Positions 29,001 to 35,645 of a stretch of DNA of 64,000 nt are shown here, piece after piece. Both the position numbers and the translations under genes were made by a program. The notes beneath the pieces were generated by a model. That model saw only the letters and a program-made list of their open reading frames with translations, ran no database searches and had not been told where the DNA came from. Origin of the DNA: Burkholderiales bacterium (lineage in GTDB: Bacteria; Pseudomonadota; Gammaproteobacteria; Burkholderiales; SG8-41); the NCBI GenBank assembly GCA_022841375.1, contig JALHRQ010000001.1, forward strand, positions 124,001 through 188,000. The letters are read 5' to 3'. Positions within the stretch are counted from its first letter, which is position 1; every line of letters starts with the position of its first letter.

Positions 29001-31957
29001 TCTACGCCCTCGGTGGCGGCCAGCCCGTTGGTGCCCGTCGAGAGATACCGCCAAGGTGCGGCGGGGCCTTCGCCGTACATCTCTTTCAGCACCGGCAATG
29101 ACAGCTTGGTGCCGGACATACCCAGCGCGGTCAGCAATCGCGCCTGCCGGCTGTTCAAGTCGGCGTCGGTGGTGTCGCGCAGCGTGCCATTCGCTACCAG
29201 TTCACGCACGCGATACACCGGCGTGGCCATCACCTCGGCCTCGACTTCGGCGCGCACCTCGGCGCGCTTTGCCTCGGCCTGGCGCTGCAGTTCTTTCAGT
29301 TTGCGACCTTTGGCGTTGGTCAGCCATTGCATATCGCGGAGGCTGCGGCGCTCCAAATTGCCCACGGCCTCGCGGGTCGCGTCATGCCCGAGCGCCTGGT
29401 ATTCGCCCCATTGCTCAGGCGTCATGCCGGTGCGCTCGGCGGATTCAAACAACGGTGCATAGCTGCGCGATGCTTCGGCCACGCCGATTTGCTCGTCGGT
29501 CGCCAACAAGCGATCCATCACGCCGCGCACTTCGTCTGACAGTTCGACATTCAGTGATTTAAGCGACCGGTAGACGTTCACCATCCACGAGCGGAAACGG
29601 GCAAACAGCCCTTGCATTTGCAAACTGGGTGCCTGTCCCTCGAACAGATAAGCCTCGAAACCTCGGGCAAACTGCTCGTGGTGTGGGCGCTTTTGCTCAA
29701 GTGGCATGCTGCGCCAGGTGGCTAGGTCATGCACCCCGAACCATTGCAGCACCGCCTGCATGTCGTCCTGCAGTTGCTTCGGCGCGTCGGGACGGCTTGC
29801 CACGTCGGCCAACACTTCGAGGTAAAAGTGCCCCGACTCATGAATAAATGTGGACAGATCGGCGTTTTGTAATAACGTTAAGACGCTTGGGGTTAACGTC
29901 AAATCGCCAGTGACCCCGAACGCGATCTGCCCCCGTTTATTCACGGGCTTCGGTATAGATGATTCTGTAGGCGGCTGGCCAAACACCTGCCGCATTACGC
30001 GCGTGAGCAGTGTGGGCTGTTGTGTCAGGGCAGCGGGCACCTGCCCAAATATCTGCGCGCCCGGCACCGCCTCGGCGCGCACCTCAAGCGGGTAGCGTTG
30101 CTGCATTTCCTGCGGTGCCAATCCAAGGCGCTGCGCCATGGTGGTATAGAAATTGGCGCCAAGCTTGGCGTACGCTGAATTCACGTCATCCGTAAAGCGC
30201 CCCGCCTGCGTGAGTTGTTGCATCAGCACCGCCTCGACGGCCTGCGCAGCCTGCTGCACGCGTTGAGTGGCTTCCTGCTCGGCAACCACGCGCGACACTT
30301 CCGCCTCAAACGCCTTGGCTTCCTCTTGCTCGAAAGTCTGCACCTCGGTAACACTTGGCGCTGCCGGATCAGTGCGCAGGTGCGGCAACAGTGCATCAGC
30401 GTACGGCTGGCCTGCAATGTGCGCCGCGTATTCCCCAATGGGAATGCGCAAATCACCACCGGCTTCGAGGGCTTGCTCGATCTGTTCTGCCACGCTGGGG
30501 GCATCCGCGGCAAGCTGGTCGAGCGTAACGCCCGCCTGTTCAAGGGTCGCGGTGTCCACATAGACATGCGTGATGCCACCCTCGGCTGCATTTTCCACAA
30601 ACTCACGGAAGCTTTCAGGATCGCGCGCCCGCACCTTGCTCGCCTTGGCCACTTCGGTAAGCTGCTGCAGGGCCGCTGCGTCTTGTTTAGCTGTGGCTGC
30701 GACGGCCTGACGCTCGCGCATACGGTTAAGTGTCATCAAGGACACATCCACAGCCGCGCCAGGTATCTCGGCAATCATCTCGGACAGCACTGCGGCCGGG
30801 TTGACCTCCTGCCCCGATGCAGCAGAGCCCAGCGCCTCTCCGGTGCCACCACCTGCCGCCTGCACGCCCATCTGTGCTGCAATGTTCTTGGCCGGGCCTG
30901 CGGCCAGCCTGACGCCGGCCATACCTGCTGTTGCGGCGTCCACGGCGCCGATCACGCCAGCTTTCACCATGGCCTGCCGGTTACGTTGTGCAAACTCTGG
31001 CGATGCCATGGCGCGCTTGATCGCAGCCGGGTCGCGCACGTTCACGCCCATCTCGTCCAAAATGCCCGACAGCGCATTTACATACTCCGTGCCTGCCGAT
31101 GTGCTGCCGACCGTGTAGGCAAGCCCGCGCACCCCTCCTACAACGCCACCGCCAACGATCAGCGGCAAGCTGGGCAGCAGTGCGCCGGTGGATTCCGCCA
31201 TTACCTGCGCGGTGATCGAGCTGGGTGCATCGGTAAATCGGTTGATTGCCTGGCCAAACGTCTTGGACGCCTGAAACCTTTGCAGATCTTCGTCGGCCGG
31301 CAGTGCTGCGACTTCTTGACCGCGACGGATGAAACCCACCGCGCTATCAGCCATGCGCTGCTCATGATAGGCACGCGTGCGCGCCAGATTCTCGGGGGTG
31401 CGTCCCGCACCCATGAACACGGAGCCCAGCGGCGACGCCTGCAGAATCGCTGCATCGTCGGCCAATTCCCCGCGCTCGATGCGATCAACCAGATTCAGGA
31501 TGCCGGCCGAGTCTTGCACGGCCTGCGCCTCGCCACCTCGCTGCGTGCTCGCAAGCCCGCGTTTAAAACTGCTGGTGATCTTGCCAACCAGGGAAAGGTT
31601 GCCGGTGTCATCGTGGGCAATTTTGGCGAATGCCGGATCGGTCAACTGGCGCGCGAGCACCGGATCGAACCGCATGTCCTGTTGAATTTGACGCCGCTGC
31701 GCTTCACGCTTCACGGCATCAAAGTTGCGTTCCACTACGGGCTCAGGTGTATCGGTCAGGCCGGCCAGTCGTCGCGCCTCCGCAGCCTTGTCGGGATTTA
31801 CCTTGAGGGCGCCGCGCAGCGTTATGTCCGCTCGTTCGCTGGCCGGCAGTTCACCGGGTAACAGAAACCCGCTCGACGGCTCGGGCACCGATGGCGCAGC
31901 CGATAGCGCATTGCGTTGCATGCGCCCTTCCTCATCGGGCAACAGAAATTCACTCAT
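26093..31957 (-). CDS. Giant polyvalent/ejection-type phage protein with zincin domain
   Basis: At 1954 residues this is the largest gene of the element. The architecture matches large polyvalent internal virion proteins that some podoviruses eject into the host with DNA. A zinc-metalloprotease-like motif, HESGH, is near residue 704, with a downstream HEQFARGFEAYLFEG that could give the third ligand. Long helical stretches follow, and a C-terminal region has RKNTLVVAMGLSVKTALVNVTG and two hydrophobic segments. Glycine-rich hydrophobic stretches near residue 255 could insert in membrane. It follows the gp14-like gene (four-base overlap), as injection proteins do in T7-type phages. Ejection and protease function are inferred from context and motif. 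Confidence 0.75.
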   Translation of the reverse strand: MSEFLLPDEEGRMQRNALSAAPSVPEPSSGFLLPGELPASERADITLRGALKVNPDKAAEARRLAGLTDTPEPVVERNFDAVKREAQRRQIQQDMRFDPVLARQLTDPAFAKIAHDDTGNLSLVGKITSSFKRGLASTQRGGEAQAVQDSAGILNLVDRIERGELADDAAILQASPLGSVFMGAGRTPENLARTRAYHEQRMADSAVGFIRRGQEVAALPADEDLQRFQASKTFGQAINRFTDAPSSITAQVMAESTGALLPSLPLIVGGGVVGGVRGLAYTVGSTSAGTEYVNALSGILDEMGVNVRDPAAIKRAMASPEFAQRNRQAMVKAGVIGAVDAATAGMAGVRLAAGPAKNIAAQMGVQAAGGGTGEALGSAASGQEVNPAAVLSEMIAEIPGAAVDVSLMTLNRMRERQAVAATAKQDAAALQQLTEVAKASKVRARDPESFREFVENAAEGGITHVYVDTATLEQAGVTLDQLAADAPSVAEQIEQALEAGGDLRIPIGEYAAHIAGQPYADALLPHLRTDPAAPSVTEVQTFEQEEAKAFEAEVSRVVAEQEATQRVQQAAQAVEAVLMQQLTQAGRFTDDVNSAYAKLGANFYTTMAQRLGLAPQEMQQRYPLEVRAEAVPGAQIFGQVPAALTQQPTLLTRVMRQVFGQPPTESSIPKPVNKRGQIAFGVTGDLTLTPSVLTLLQNADLSTFIHESGHFYLEVLADVASRPDAPKQLQDDMQAVLQWFGVHDLATWRSMPLEQKRPHHEQFARGFEAYLFEGQAPSLQMQGLFARFRSWMVNVYRSLKSLNVELSDEVRGVMDRLLATDEQIGVAEASRSYAPLFESAERTGMTPEQWGEYQALGHDATREAVGNLERRSLRDMQWLTNAKGRKLKELQRQAEAKRAEVRAEVEAEVMATPVYRVRELVANGTLRDTTDADLNSRQARLLTALGMSGTKLSLPVLKEMYGEGPAAPWRYLSTGTNGLAATEGVDPDVYAELFGFTSGDEVVRALLDAPPPDQVIEGMTDQRMLERYGDLSDPTALQRGAEAAITNDVRARFLEREVNALSDATGQRRPQLTAARQFAEVTVARTKVRDLRPSQYSVAEAKAARATVAAWKKGDTAKAAQHKRAQLLSNQLHRAAARAVDEVDASVRYLKKFDNEGTRKNLRGEFLEQLDTLLERFDLRTSLTRRQIDAERMPLADWVRAESERLAAVQPDIPAALLNETYRKHFRDLPVEEFRGLVDAVKQLERLARREQQAYLEIRGMSFADEEARIVAEMRQHNPAAFGMDGEPKGVQPDYVPSIKRGLARAGDKLQAEFLNVETLINLMSGGQVGQAHESLFGRLSTRADWKAEKLKELYAYFKPLFAQYSIKERLAFSQRGIYVPEIGRSLTRENMVVVALHYGNAEGRQRLLQGHGWTDAQVQRVVANLDAKDWRLVDAIWRMFDENLWPELQALNERTRGTAPPKVEPLPFQTPHGQARGGYFRIKYDADLSERAHRFDEAGAVQDMLGGSMGMPRTNQGSSTQRVQEVKRAMRLDLGVMSETINETVHDLAFREAVADTWRLLNSARLQNAIKTAGGTEVYRAIVQRLRETAAPPRNPTGFIERTLSVARKNTLVVAMGLSVKTALVNVTGIIPAMARVNAGALLRNIGRFYSPQMAEHYRFILDRSDYMRNRHDSYERDLQDAVKKFSAAGSLLPEYAGWFALITYVDKGTSSPTWLAAYEEAMKRHANDEAQAVQYADHIVRQTHGSGRIVDLANIQSGHGGWGQLKKAFTMFYGYFGAQLGMLVRSGKINAQAAKAGDPYAVARLAADFTLIVVMPAVLAEIASGRCDKADDAAGWGKCIGRSVAMYASGFVPIWRDFASFTWSLFDKDVHNFGFRITPLESFFEGLGKGIKSTADVAAGEGDQTDAKNIILGVSYLLGLPGYQVWRTISGIEAVADDDAGMQAVLLGPPKR

Positions 31958-32502
31958 AGTTTTGTGTTCTCGGTTTTTTGCTTCCAGTCATACCAGCGGC
32001 TTGCCACATTGCCTGCAGTGGTCAGAAGTGTGCCGGCCGTGGCACCGAAACCGTTTGACGACTTGGCACGCATGCGCAGCAGGTCGACATTGCTGCCGTA
32101 GTTCTGCGCCTGTGTGCGGTACACCCACGCCTCTTTGTTGGCGTTGTCCATGATGGTGTTGGCGTCGATTGCACCCATGTAATCGGTGTCGGTCAGAATG
32201 TTCAGGGCCGAGCCTTCCCCGAGACCAATACCGTTCTCGGCCATGCGAGCGATCTGTGTGCCTTTTAGTTGCCGCGTTTTCAGTTGCGAGGCGACCGTGG
32301 CTTTCTGCCCGCGCCGGATTGCATCCTCGGCTTGCCAGGTCGAATACTGCTTGTTGTTGTCGGCAACCTGCGCCTGCATTTCATAGGCTGACTTTTCGGC
32401 CTCGGCCTTGGTGTACGTGCCGTAGGCAGCCGCAACACCACCCGCGGCCTGCATGCCCATGCCTACCTTGCCGACCGTGGCTATCGTTGAGGGATCACAC
32501 AT
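31954..32502 (-). CDS. T7 gp14-like internal virion protein
   Basis: The 182-residue protein begins MCDPSTIATVGKVGMGMQAAGG, a short hydrophobic Gly/Ala segment. Helices QAEDAIRRGQKATVASQLKTRQLKG and the block GIGLGEGSALNILTD then resemble the internal core protein gp14 of T7-like podoviruses, which forms part of the DNA-ejection channel. Family assignment is by pattern and is not a database match. It sits immediately upstream of the giant protein, the usual order for ejection proteins. The start at 32502 overlaps the preceding stop. Confidence 0.7.
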   Translation of the reverse strand: MCDPSTIATVGKVGMGMQAAGGVAAAYGTYTKAEAEKSAYEMQAQVADNNKQYSTWQAEDAIRRGQKATVASQLKTRQLKGTQIARMAENGIGLGEGSALNILTDTDYMGAIDANTIMDNANKEAWVYRTQAQNYGSNVDLLRMRAKSSNGFGATAGTLLTTAGNVASRWYDWKQKTENTKL

Positions 32503-32722
32503 TGGCTTGCCTTTCTGCGGCGGCTTTTCGATCTGCTGCCACTTGGAGTATCTGGCTGATTTCAGTCGCGGCTGCACGCTCCATCTGCGAAGCCTCCGGC
32601 AGTCGCCCGCAATGAATTATTGCCGCCAGGTCTTGTGCCAACTCAGCATTCGTGAGCGGCGGCTGATTGATCCGGTTGGCGTGCGCTGCCTCCAACTTTT
32701 CAAGCCTGGTGCTGTTGCTCAT
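32495..32722 (-). CDS. Hypothetical element protein (75 aa)
   Basis: A small helical protein (STRLEKLEAAHANRINQPPL) rich in Ala and charged residues, with no recognised family. Both ends overlap neighbouring genes by a few bases (DUF5681-like upstream, gp14-like downstream). That supports it as a genuine coupled gene. Confidence 0.6.
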   Translation of the reverse strand: MSNSTRLEKLEAAHANRINQPPLTNAELAQDLAAIIHCGRLPEASQMERAAATEISQILQVAADRKAAAERQANV

Positions 32723-33201
32723 GCCAAGTCCGATACGTCGTCAATTACCGGCCGCCATACGTGTCCGGCTTCCAGCGCTTTCAGTCGGCGGTCAAAGTCA
32801 TCAACCGCCACGGCGCGGGCATAGTTGTTGATCATGCTCAGCAGGCGGTCGGCCGCCTCGGCGGATATGTCGCCAGTGGCAACTGCAGCCACCACGGCCT
32901 CGCATTTATCTGTGAACGTCTTGGCCTCTTTCAGGCCCGGCACTTCGACCCGCTCGCTTTCTTGCTTCGGCACTGGCGCCAATCGCTCAAGGCAAATGCG
33001 CAGCGCATTGGCCGCAGCGAATGGATCCACGTGTTGCGTCAGTGCCAGCGCCCTTTCAATCAGCACCACCCGGTGCGGCTCGATCAGCGCGCGCACTAGT
33101 TCGCTTTGTGCACGCCCCTTGGGTCGGCCAGGGCCACCAGGGCCGCCCGGCAGAAACTTGCCCTCATGATCACGCGGCGCCACTGCGGTCTGCTCAGTCA
33201 T
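32719..33201 (-). CDS. DUF5681-like phage protein
   Basis: The 160-residue protein has an N-terminal GKFLPGGPGGPGRPKG segment, the glycine/proline/arginine signature of DUF5681 proteins often found beside terminase genes in prophages. The rest is helical. No terminase follows here. A DNA-packaging or DNA-binding role is only a guess from context. It overlaps both neighbours by four bases. Confidence 0.6.
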   Translation of the reverse strand: MTEQTAVAPRDHEGKFLPGGPGGPGRPKGRAQSELVRALIEPHRVVLIERALALTQHVDPFAAANALRICLERLAPVPKQESERVEVPGLKEAKTFTDKCEAVVAAVATGDISAEAADRLLSMINNYARAVAVDDFDRRLKALEAGHVWRPVIDDVSDLA

Positions 33202-33452
33202 GCCAAGTCACTCACGGAAACAAAATTGAATCTTTCAGCGGTTGGCAACCTCTCCCGCTGCTGTCGCTGGCACTCGTCGGCCATTTCGGCTTGCAGTATT
33301 TGCACCACACGGCTCCGCGCTGCTTTGTAGATTTCCGGGTGGTCACGCTTCACCCATCTCCGCTGCGCCACCAGCCAAAACAAATAGTGCTGATTGGCGC
33401 ATTCGGCCTCACCTATGGTGTGCCCCGCGTATTTGCCGAAAGGCAAGATCAC
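33198..33452 (-). CDS. ExoX C-terminal/DUF3820-like small protein
   Basis: The 84-residue protein begins MILPFGKYAGHTIGEA followed by HYLFWLVAQ. This pattern is shared with the FGKYKG...L-x-WL module found at the C-terminus of ExoX-like nucleases and in DUF3820 proteins. In phages such stand-alone modules are common and of unknown function. It is coupled to the DUF5681-like gene by a four-base overlap. Confidence 0.65.
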   Translation of the reverse strand: MILPFGKYAGHTIGEAECANQHYLFWLVAQRRWVKRDHPEIYKAARSRVVQILQAEMADECQRQQRERLPTAERFNFVSVSDLA

Positions 33453-33453
33453 A

Positions 33454-33939
33454 TCAGCCTCGCTTCTTGTTCATCGCCTGCCGCACCAACCGTGCAGCTA
33501 TGCGGTAGTCGTCACCTGCCCCGGTCTTGTTGAGAAAATCCCGCAGGCGGGGATTGCTCTTAACCATGGCCTGCGCCGCCTGTATGCCCTCAATTGCGCG
33601 TCGCTCACCGTAGGTTTCCACCAGATGCGCATGGGTTTTGCTTCGCATCTCTGCTGCGCGCTCGGCGCTCGGTGGGTTCATTTCCAGTTCCGCCCGCACT
33701 TGCGCGAACACATCGAGTGCATCAGCGTCGAGCCCAACATCACCCGCTAACTGGCTGTATTCGACTGCGCGCGCCTGGCGGGTGGCATCGTCACCGGCGG
33801 TAGGCTCCAACCCCAGCACCTCGGCCGCTCGCGGCAATATCGTCGGGTTATAGAGCACTGCGGCCCGTTCTTCGCTGGATGTCGGCTCGTATGGTTTGTC
33901 CGCCAACAGGGTCGGGTTGCCGGTTGTTTGCTCAAACAT
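33454..33939 (-). CDS. Hypothetical element protein (161 aa)
   Basis: A helical, acidic protein with no recognised domain. The C-terminal part (RLRDFLNKTGAGDDYRIAARLVRQA) looks like a small structural or assembly protein, but this is not a family call. It overlaps the upstream coiled-coil gene by eight bases and is followed by the ExoX-like gene after one base. Confidence 0.6.
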   Translation of the reverse strand: MFEQTTGNPTLLADKPYEPTSSEERAAVLYNPTILPRAAEVLGLEPTAGDDATRQARAVEYSQLAGDVGLDADALDVFAQVRAELEMNPPSAERAAEMRSKTHAHLVETYGERRAIEGIQAAQAMVKSNPRLRDFLNKTGAGDDYRIAARLVRQAMNKKRG

Positions 33940-34615
33940 TTGCGGTCTTCCCTTCGGCCAGGCGGATTTTCAATTGCTCTGCCATCGTGTTCGCAGCGTC
34001 AGCTGCGGTATTGCCACGGCGGCGGATGTCGATGCTCACATGCGTAAAGGCGATGTAGGGATCAACAGCCGCGACCAACCCCGTTTCACTGAGCACGCGC
34101 TGAAACGTTTGCGAGACCGCGAAGGCAATGGCGGGGCTTTCTCCCCGCGAGTTGTCGAGCAGTGCCCGCATGCGATCTGAGCGGGCACGCTCCGTCAGAT
34201 GTGTGGCAGGTGATAGTTTTCGTACCAGCGCGGTAATCTCGCCGCTGGTCGCTTGCCATCCTTCAAGCGCGCCTTTCAACGCACTGAATGCCGCGTCTAT
34301 CGCCTTGGCCTGCTTTGCGCGCTGCCCAGCGAGTGCGTGTATTCGTTCAACGCGGTCGCTATGTTCCTGTTGCCATTGGGTCGCCCGTTCTGTGCGTTCG
34401 ATCTGTTCAGCCGCTGCCAACGCCGTCTGCAGCACCTTGATGCGAGATTCCAGCGCTTCGACTTTACCGAACGCCTCGACGGCCTGGTCAACCAGTTTGC
34501 TGTCGGACTTTGATGCGGCCTCGGTCATTCTGGCATTGCCGACATTCGTAAGGGCGCCCTGCTCGGCCTTGAGTTCGGCGATCTGCTTTTTCAGTTGCTC
34601 GGTACGGGTGGACAT
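33932..34615 (-). CDS. Coiled-coil element protein (227 aa)
   Basis: Almost the whole first half is predicted coiled coil (MSTRTEQLKKQIAELKAEQG, KVEALESRIKVLQTAL, QIERTERATQWQQ). A less regular C-terminal half follows. The start at 34615 is set by an excellent ribosome-binding site (AAAGGAGA, 9 bases upstream); the longer ORF in the track has none. Its length and coiled coil would fit a scaffold-type or accessory protein, but no capsid gene accompanies it. Confidence 0.7.
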   Translation of the reverse strand: MSTRTEQLKKQIAELKAEQGALTNVGNARMTEAASKSDSKLVDQAVEAFGKVEALESRIKVLQTALAAAEQIERTERATQWQQEHSDRVERIHALAGQRAKQAKAIDAAFSALKGALEGWQATSGEITALVRKLSPATHLTERARSDRMRALLDNSRGESPAIAFAVSQTFQRVLSETGLVAAVDPYIAFTHVSIDIRRRGNTAADAANTMAEQLKIRLAEGKTANV

Positions 34616-34680
34616 GGTTGGTGTCTCCTTTAATTTGATGCACTGATTGTCGGGCCGGGATTGCGGGGGCTGTCGATTAG

Positions 34681-35121
34681 TCACAGCGAAAACACAGGCA
34701 CCTCGATGCGGGGTGCCGATGTACTGGGATCGAAGACCACCGAACCGTGTTTGTGGCGAATGCAACCCGGCACCCAAACGAAGCACGGCACGCGATCCGC
34801 CAGGTGTTTTGCAACCCTTTGAGCGCGTTGCCACGCCACCCTGGCAGCACCCCCGCCTGGCATGTCTGATGCCCGCACGGGGCGGTTTGGCTGCGCCAGC
34901 AACGCCAACAAGTCGGGGAAGCCGTCCCCGCTGGGCGTGTACGGCCGCAAGTTGTCGGCATCACCCACCATGAACACGCCGGCATCCTCGGCGGGCTCGA
35001 TCACCAGCCGACGCGCCGCCCGACGCAAAGCGCGCAAACCTTCAACGGCGGCATGGTTCCCGCCCGCTGCTCTGATGCAGCGCTCAAACTCGTCAAGGGT
35101 TTCGGGCGGCAGGAAGATCAC
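34681..35121 (-). CDS. Hypothetical element protein (146 aa)
   Basis: A soluble protein of mixed composition with no recognised family. It contains DGFPDLLALLAQ and CFVWVPGCIRHKHG. It lies four bases after the 78-residue gene, consistent with cotranscription. A 65-base gap with the strong ribosome-binding site of the coiled-coil gene follows. Confidence 0.6.
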   Translation of the reverse strand: MIFLPPETLDEFERCIRAAGGNHAAVEGLRALRRAARRLVIEPAEDAGVFMVGDADNLRPYTPSGDGFPDLLALLAQPNRPVRASDMPGGGAARVAWQRAQRVAKHLADRVPCFVWVPGCIRHKHGSVVFDPSTSAPRIEVPVFSL

Positions 35122-35124
35122 GGC

Positions 35125-35361
35125 TTACCACTCCACGCGCGTATTGGTTCGGAAACCTAGGCACGGCGTGGGGCAAACGGGGCTATCGGGGCTATCGGGG
35201 CGATGTGCAATTTTCTGCATGCAGTTTTTTGCAGACAGATATGCCCTTGCTTTTTCAGGTGTCCAAACGGTGTCTAGCGTGCCCGCGCGTATTGCTTGCA
35301 AAACCCCCTCTTTTTTAGGTGTCAGGTGGGTGTCCGGCGTGACAGGTTTTGACAGGTTCAC
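35125..35361 (-). CDS. Hypothetical element protein (78 aa, GTG start)
   Basis: A small protein (MNLSKPVTPDTHLTPKKEGV) that includes PDSPDSP, encoded by a 9-base tandem repeat (GGGCTATCG units near 35180-35205). GTG at 35361 overlaps the stop of a 76-residue ORF (35358-35588) in another frame. It is unclear which upstream ORF is translated. Confidence 0.45.
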   Translation of the reverse strand: MNLSKPVTPDTHLTPKKEGVLQAIRAGTLDTVWTPEKARAYLSAKNCMQKIAHRPDSPDSPVCPTPCLGFRTNTRVEW

Positions 35362-35374
35362 GGACTAACAAACC

Positions 35375-35644
35375 TTAACAAACCATAACAAAACTTAGCG
35401 TTTTTGCCGCCCCAATTTGGGCCACATGCAACTTTCTGCACATACGGCTTGCCCGCGTGCATGCGCAAAGGATTGCGGGCAAAGCGGATTTTTCTGCTTT
35501 CGGCGGGCAATCCCTGCAATACATGCAACGTCTTACAGACAGACGTTGCATTGCATTGCAGCTTCGGGGATTTTGCAACGTGCAACACGCTGCAATTTGT
35601 TGCATGGCGTTGCGTGTTGCGTACGAATCTGCAACTTTTAGCAT
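35375..35644 (-). CDS. Cysteine-rich small protein over a TGCAA-repeat tract
   Basis: The 89-residue ORF begins inside the primase stop region (ATGCTAA overlap), which argues for coupled translation. It has about a dozen cysteines, including CCTLQ, RRCMYCRDC and CACTRAS, suggestive of zinc binding. The same DNA has an exceptional density of TGCAA/TTGCA words, so the Cys-richness could be a by-product of a repeat array. A competing 76-residue ORF (35358-35588) exists. It is either a small zinc-binding protein or non-coding origin-like DNA. Confidence 0.4.
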   Translation of the reverse strand: MLKVADSYATRNAMQQIAACCTLQNPRSCNAMQRLSVRRCMYCRDCPPKAEKSALPAILCACTRASRMCRKLHVAQIGAAKTLSFVMVC

Positions 35645-35645
35645 G
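35400..35645. repeat. TGCAA/TTGCA-rich iteron-like tract
   Basis: Roughly a dozen TGCAA or TTGCA words fall within about 250 bases, some spaced regularly. GACGTTGCATTGCATTGCAG and TTGCAACGTGCAACACG are the densest parts. Further copies lie at 35212-35240. The tract is immediately downstream of the primase-helicase gene, a common place for a replication origin of such elements. Confidence 0.45.

Noticed and set aside
30215-31861. 548-aa plus-strand ORF opposite the giant element protein
   Set aside because: Cys/His/Arg-rich shadow; the minus strand has the motif-bearing, operon-consistent frame.
35358-35588. 76-aa ORF overlapping the cysteine-rich ORF
   Set aside because: No ribosome-binding site; less well coupled to the primase stop. 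Its GTGA overlap with the next gene keeps it as an alternative only.
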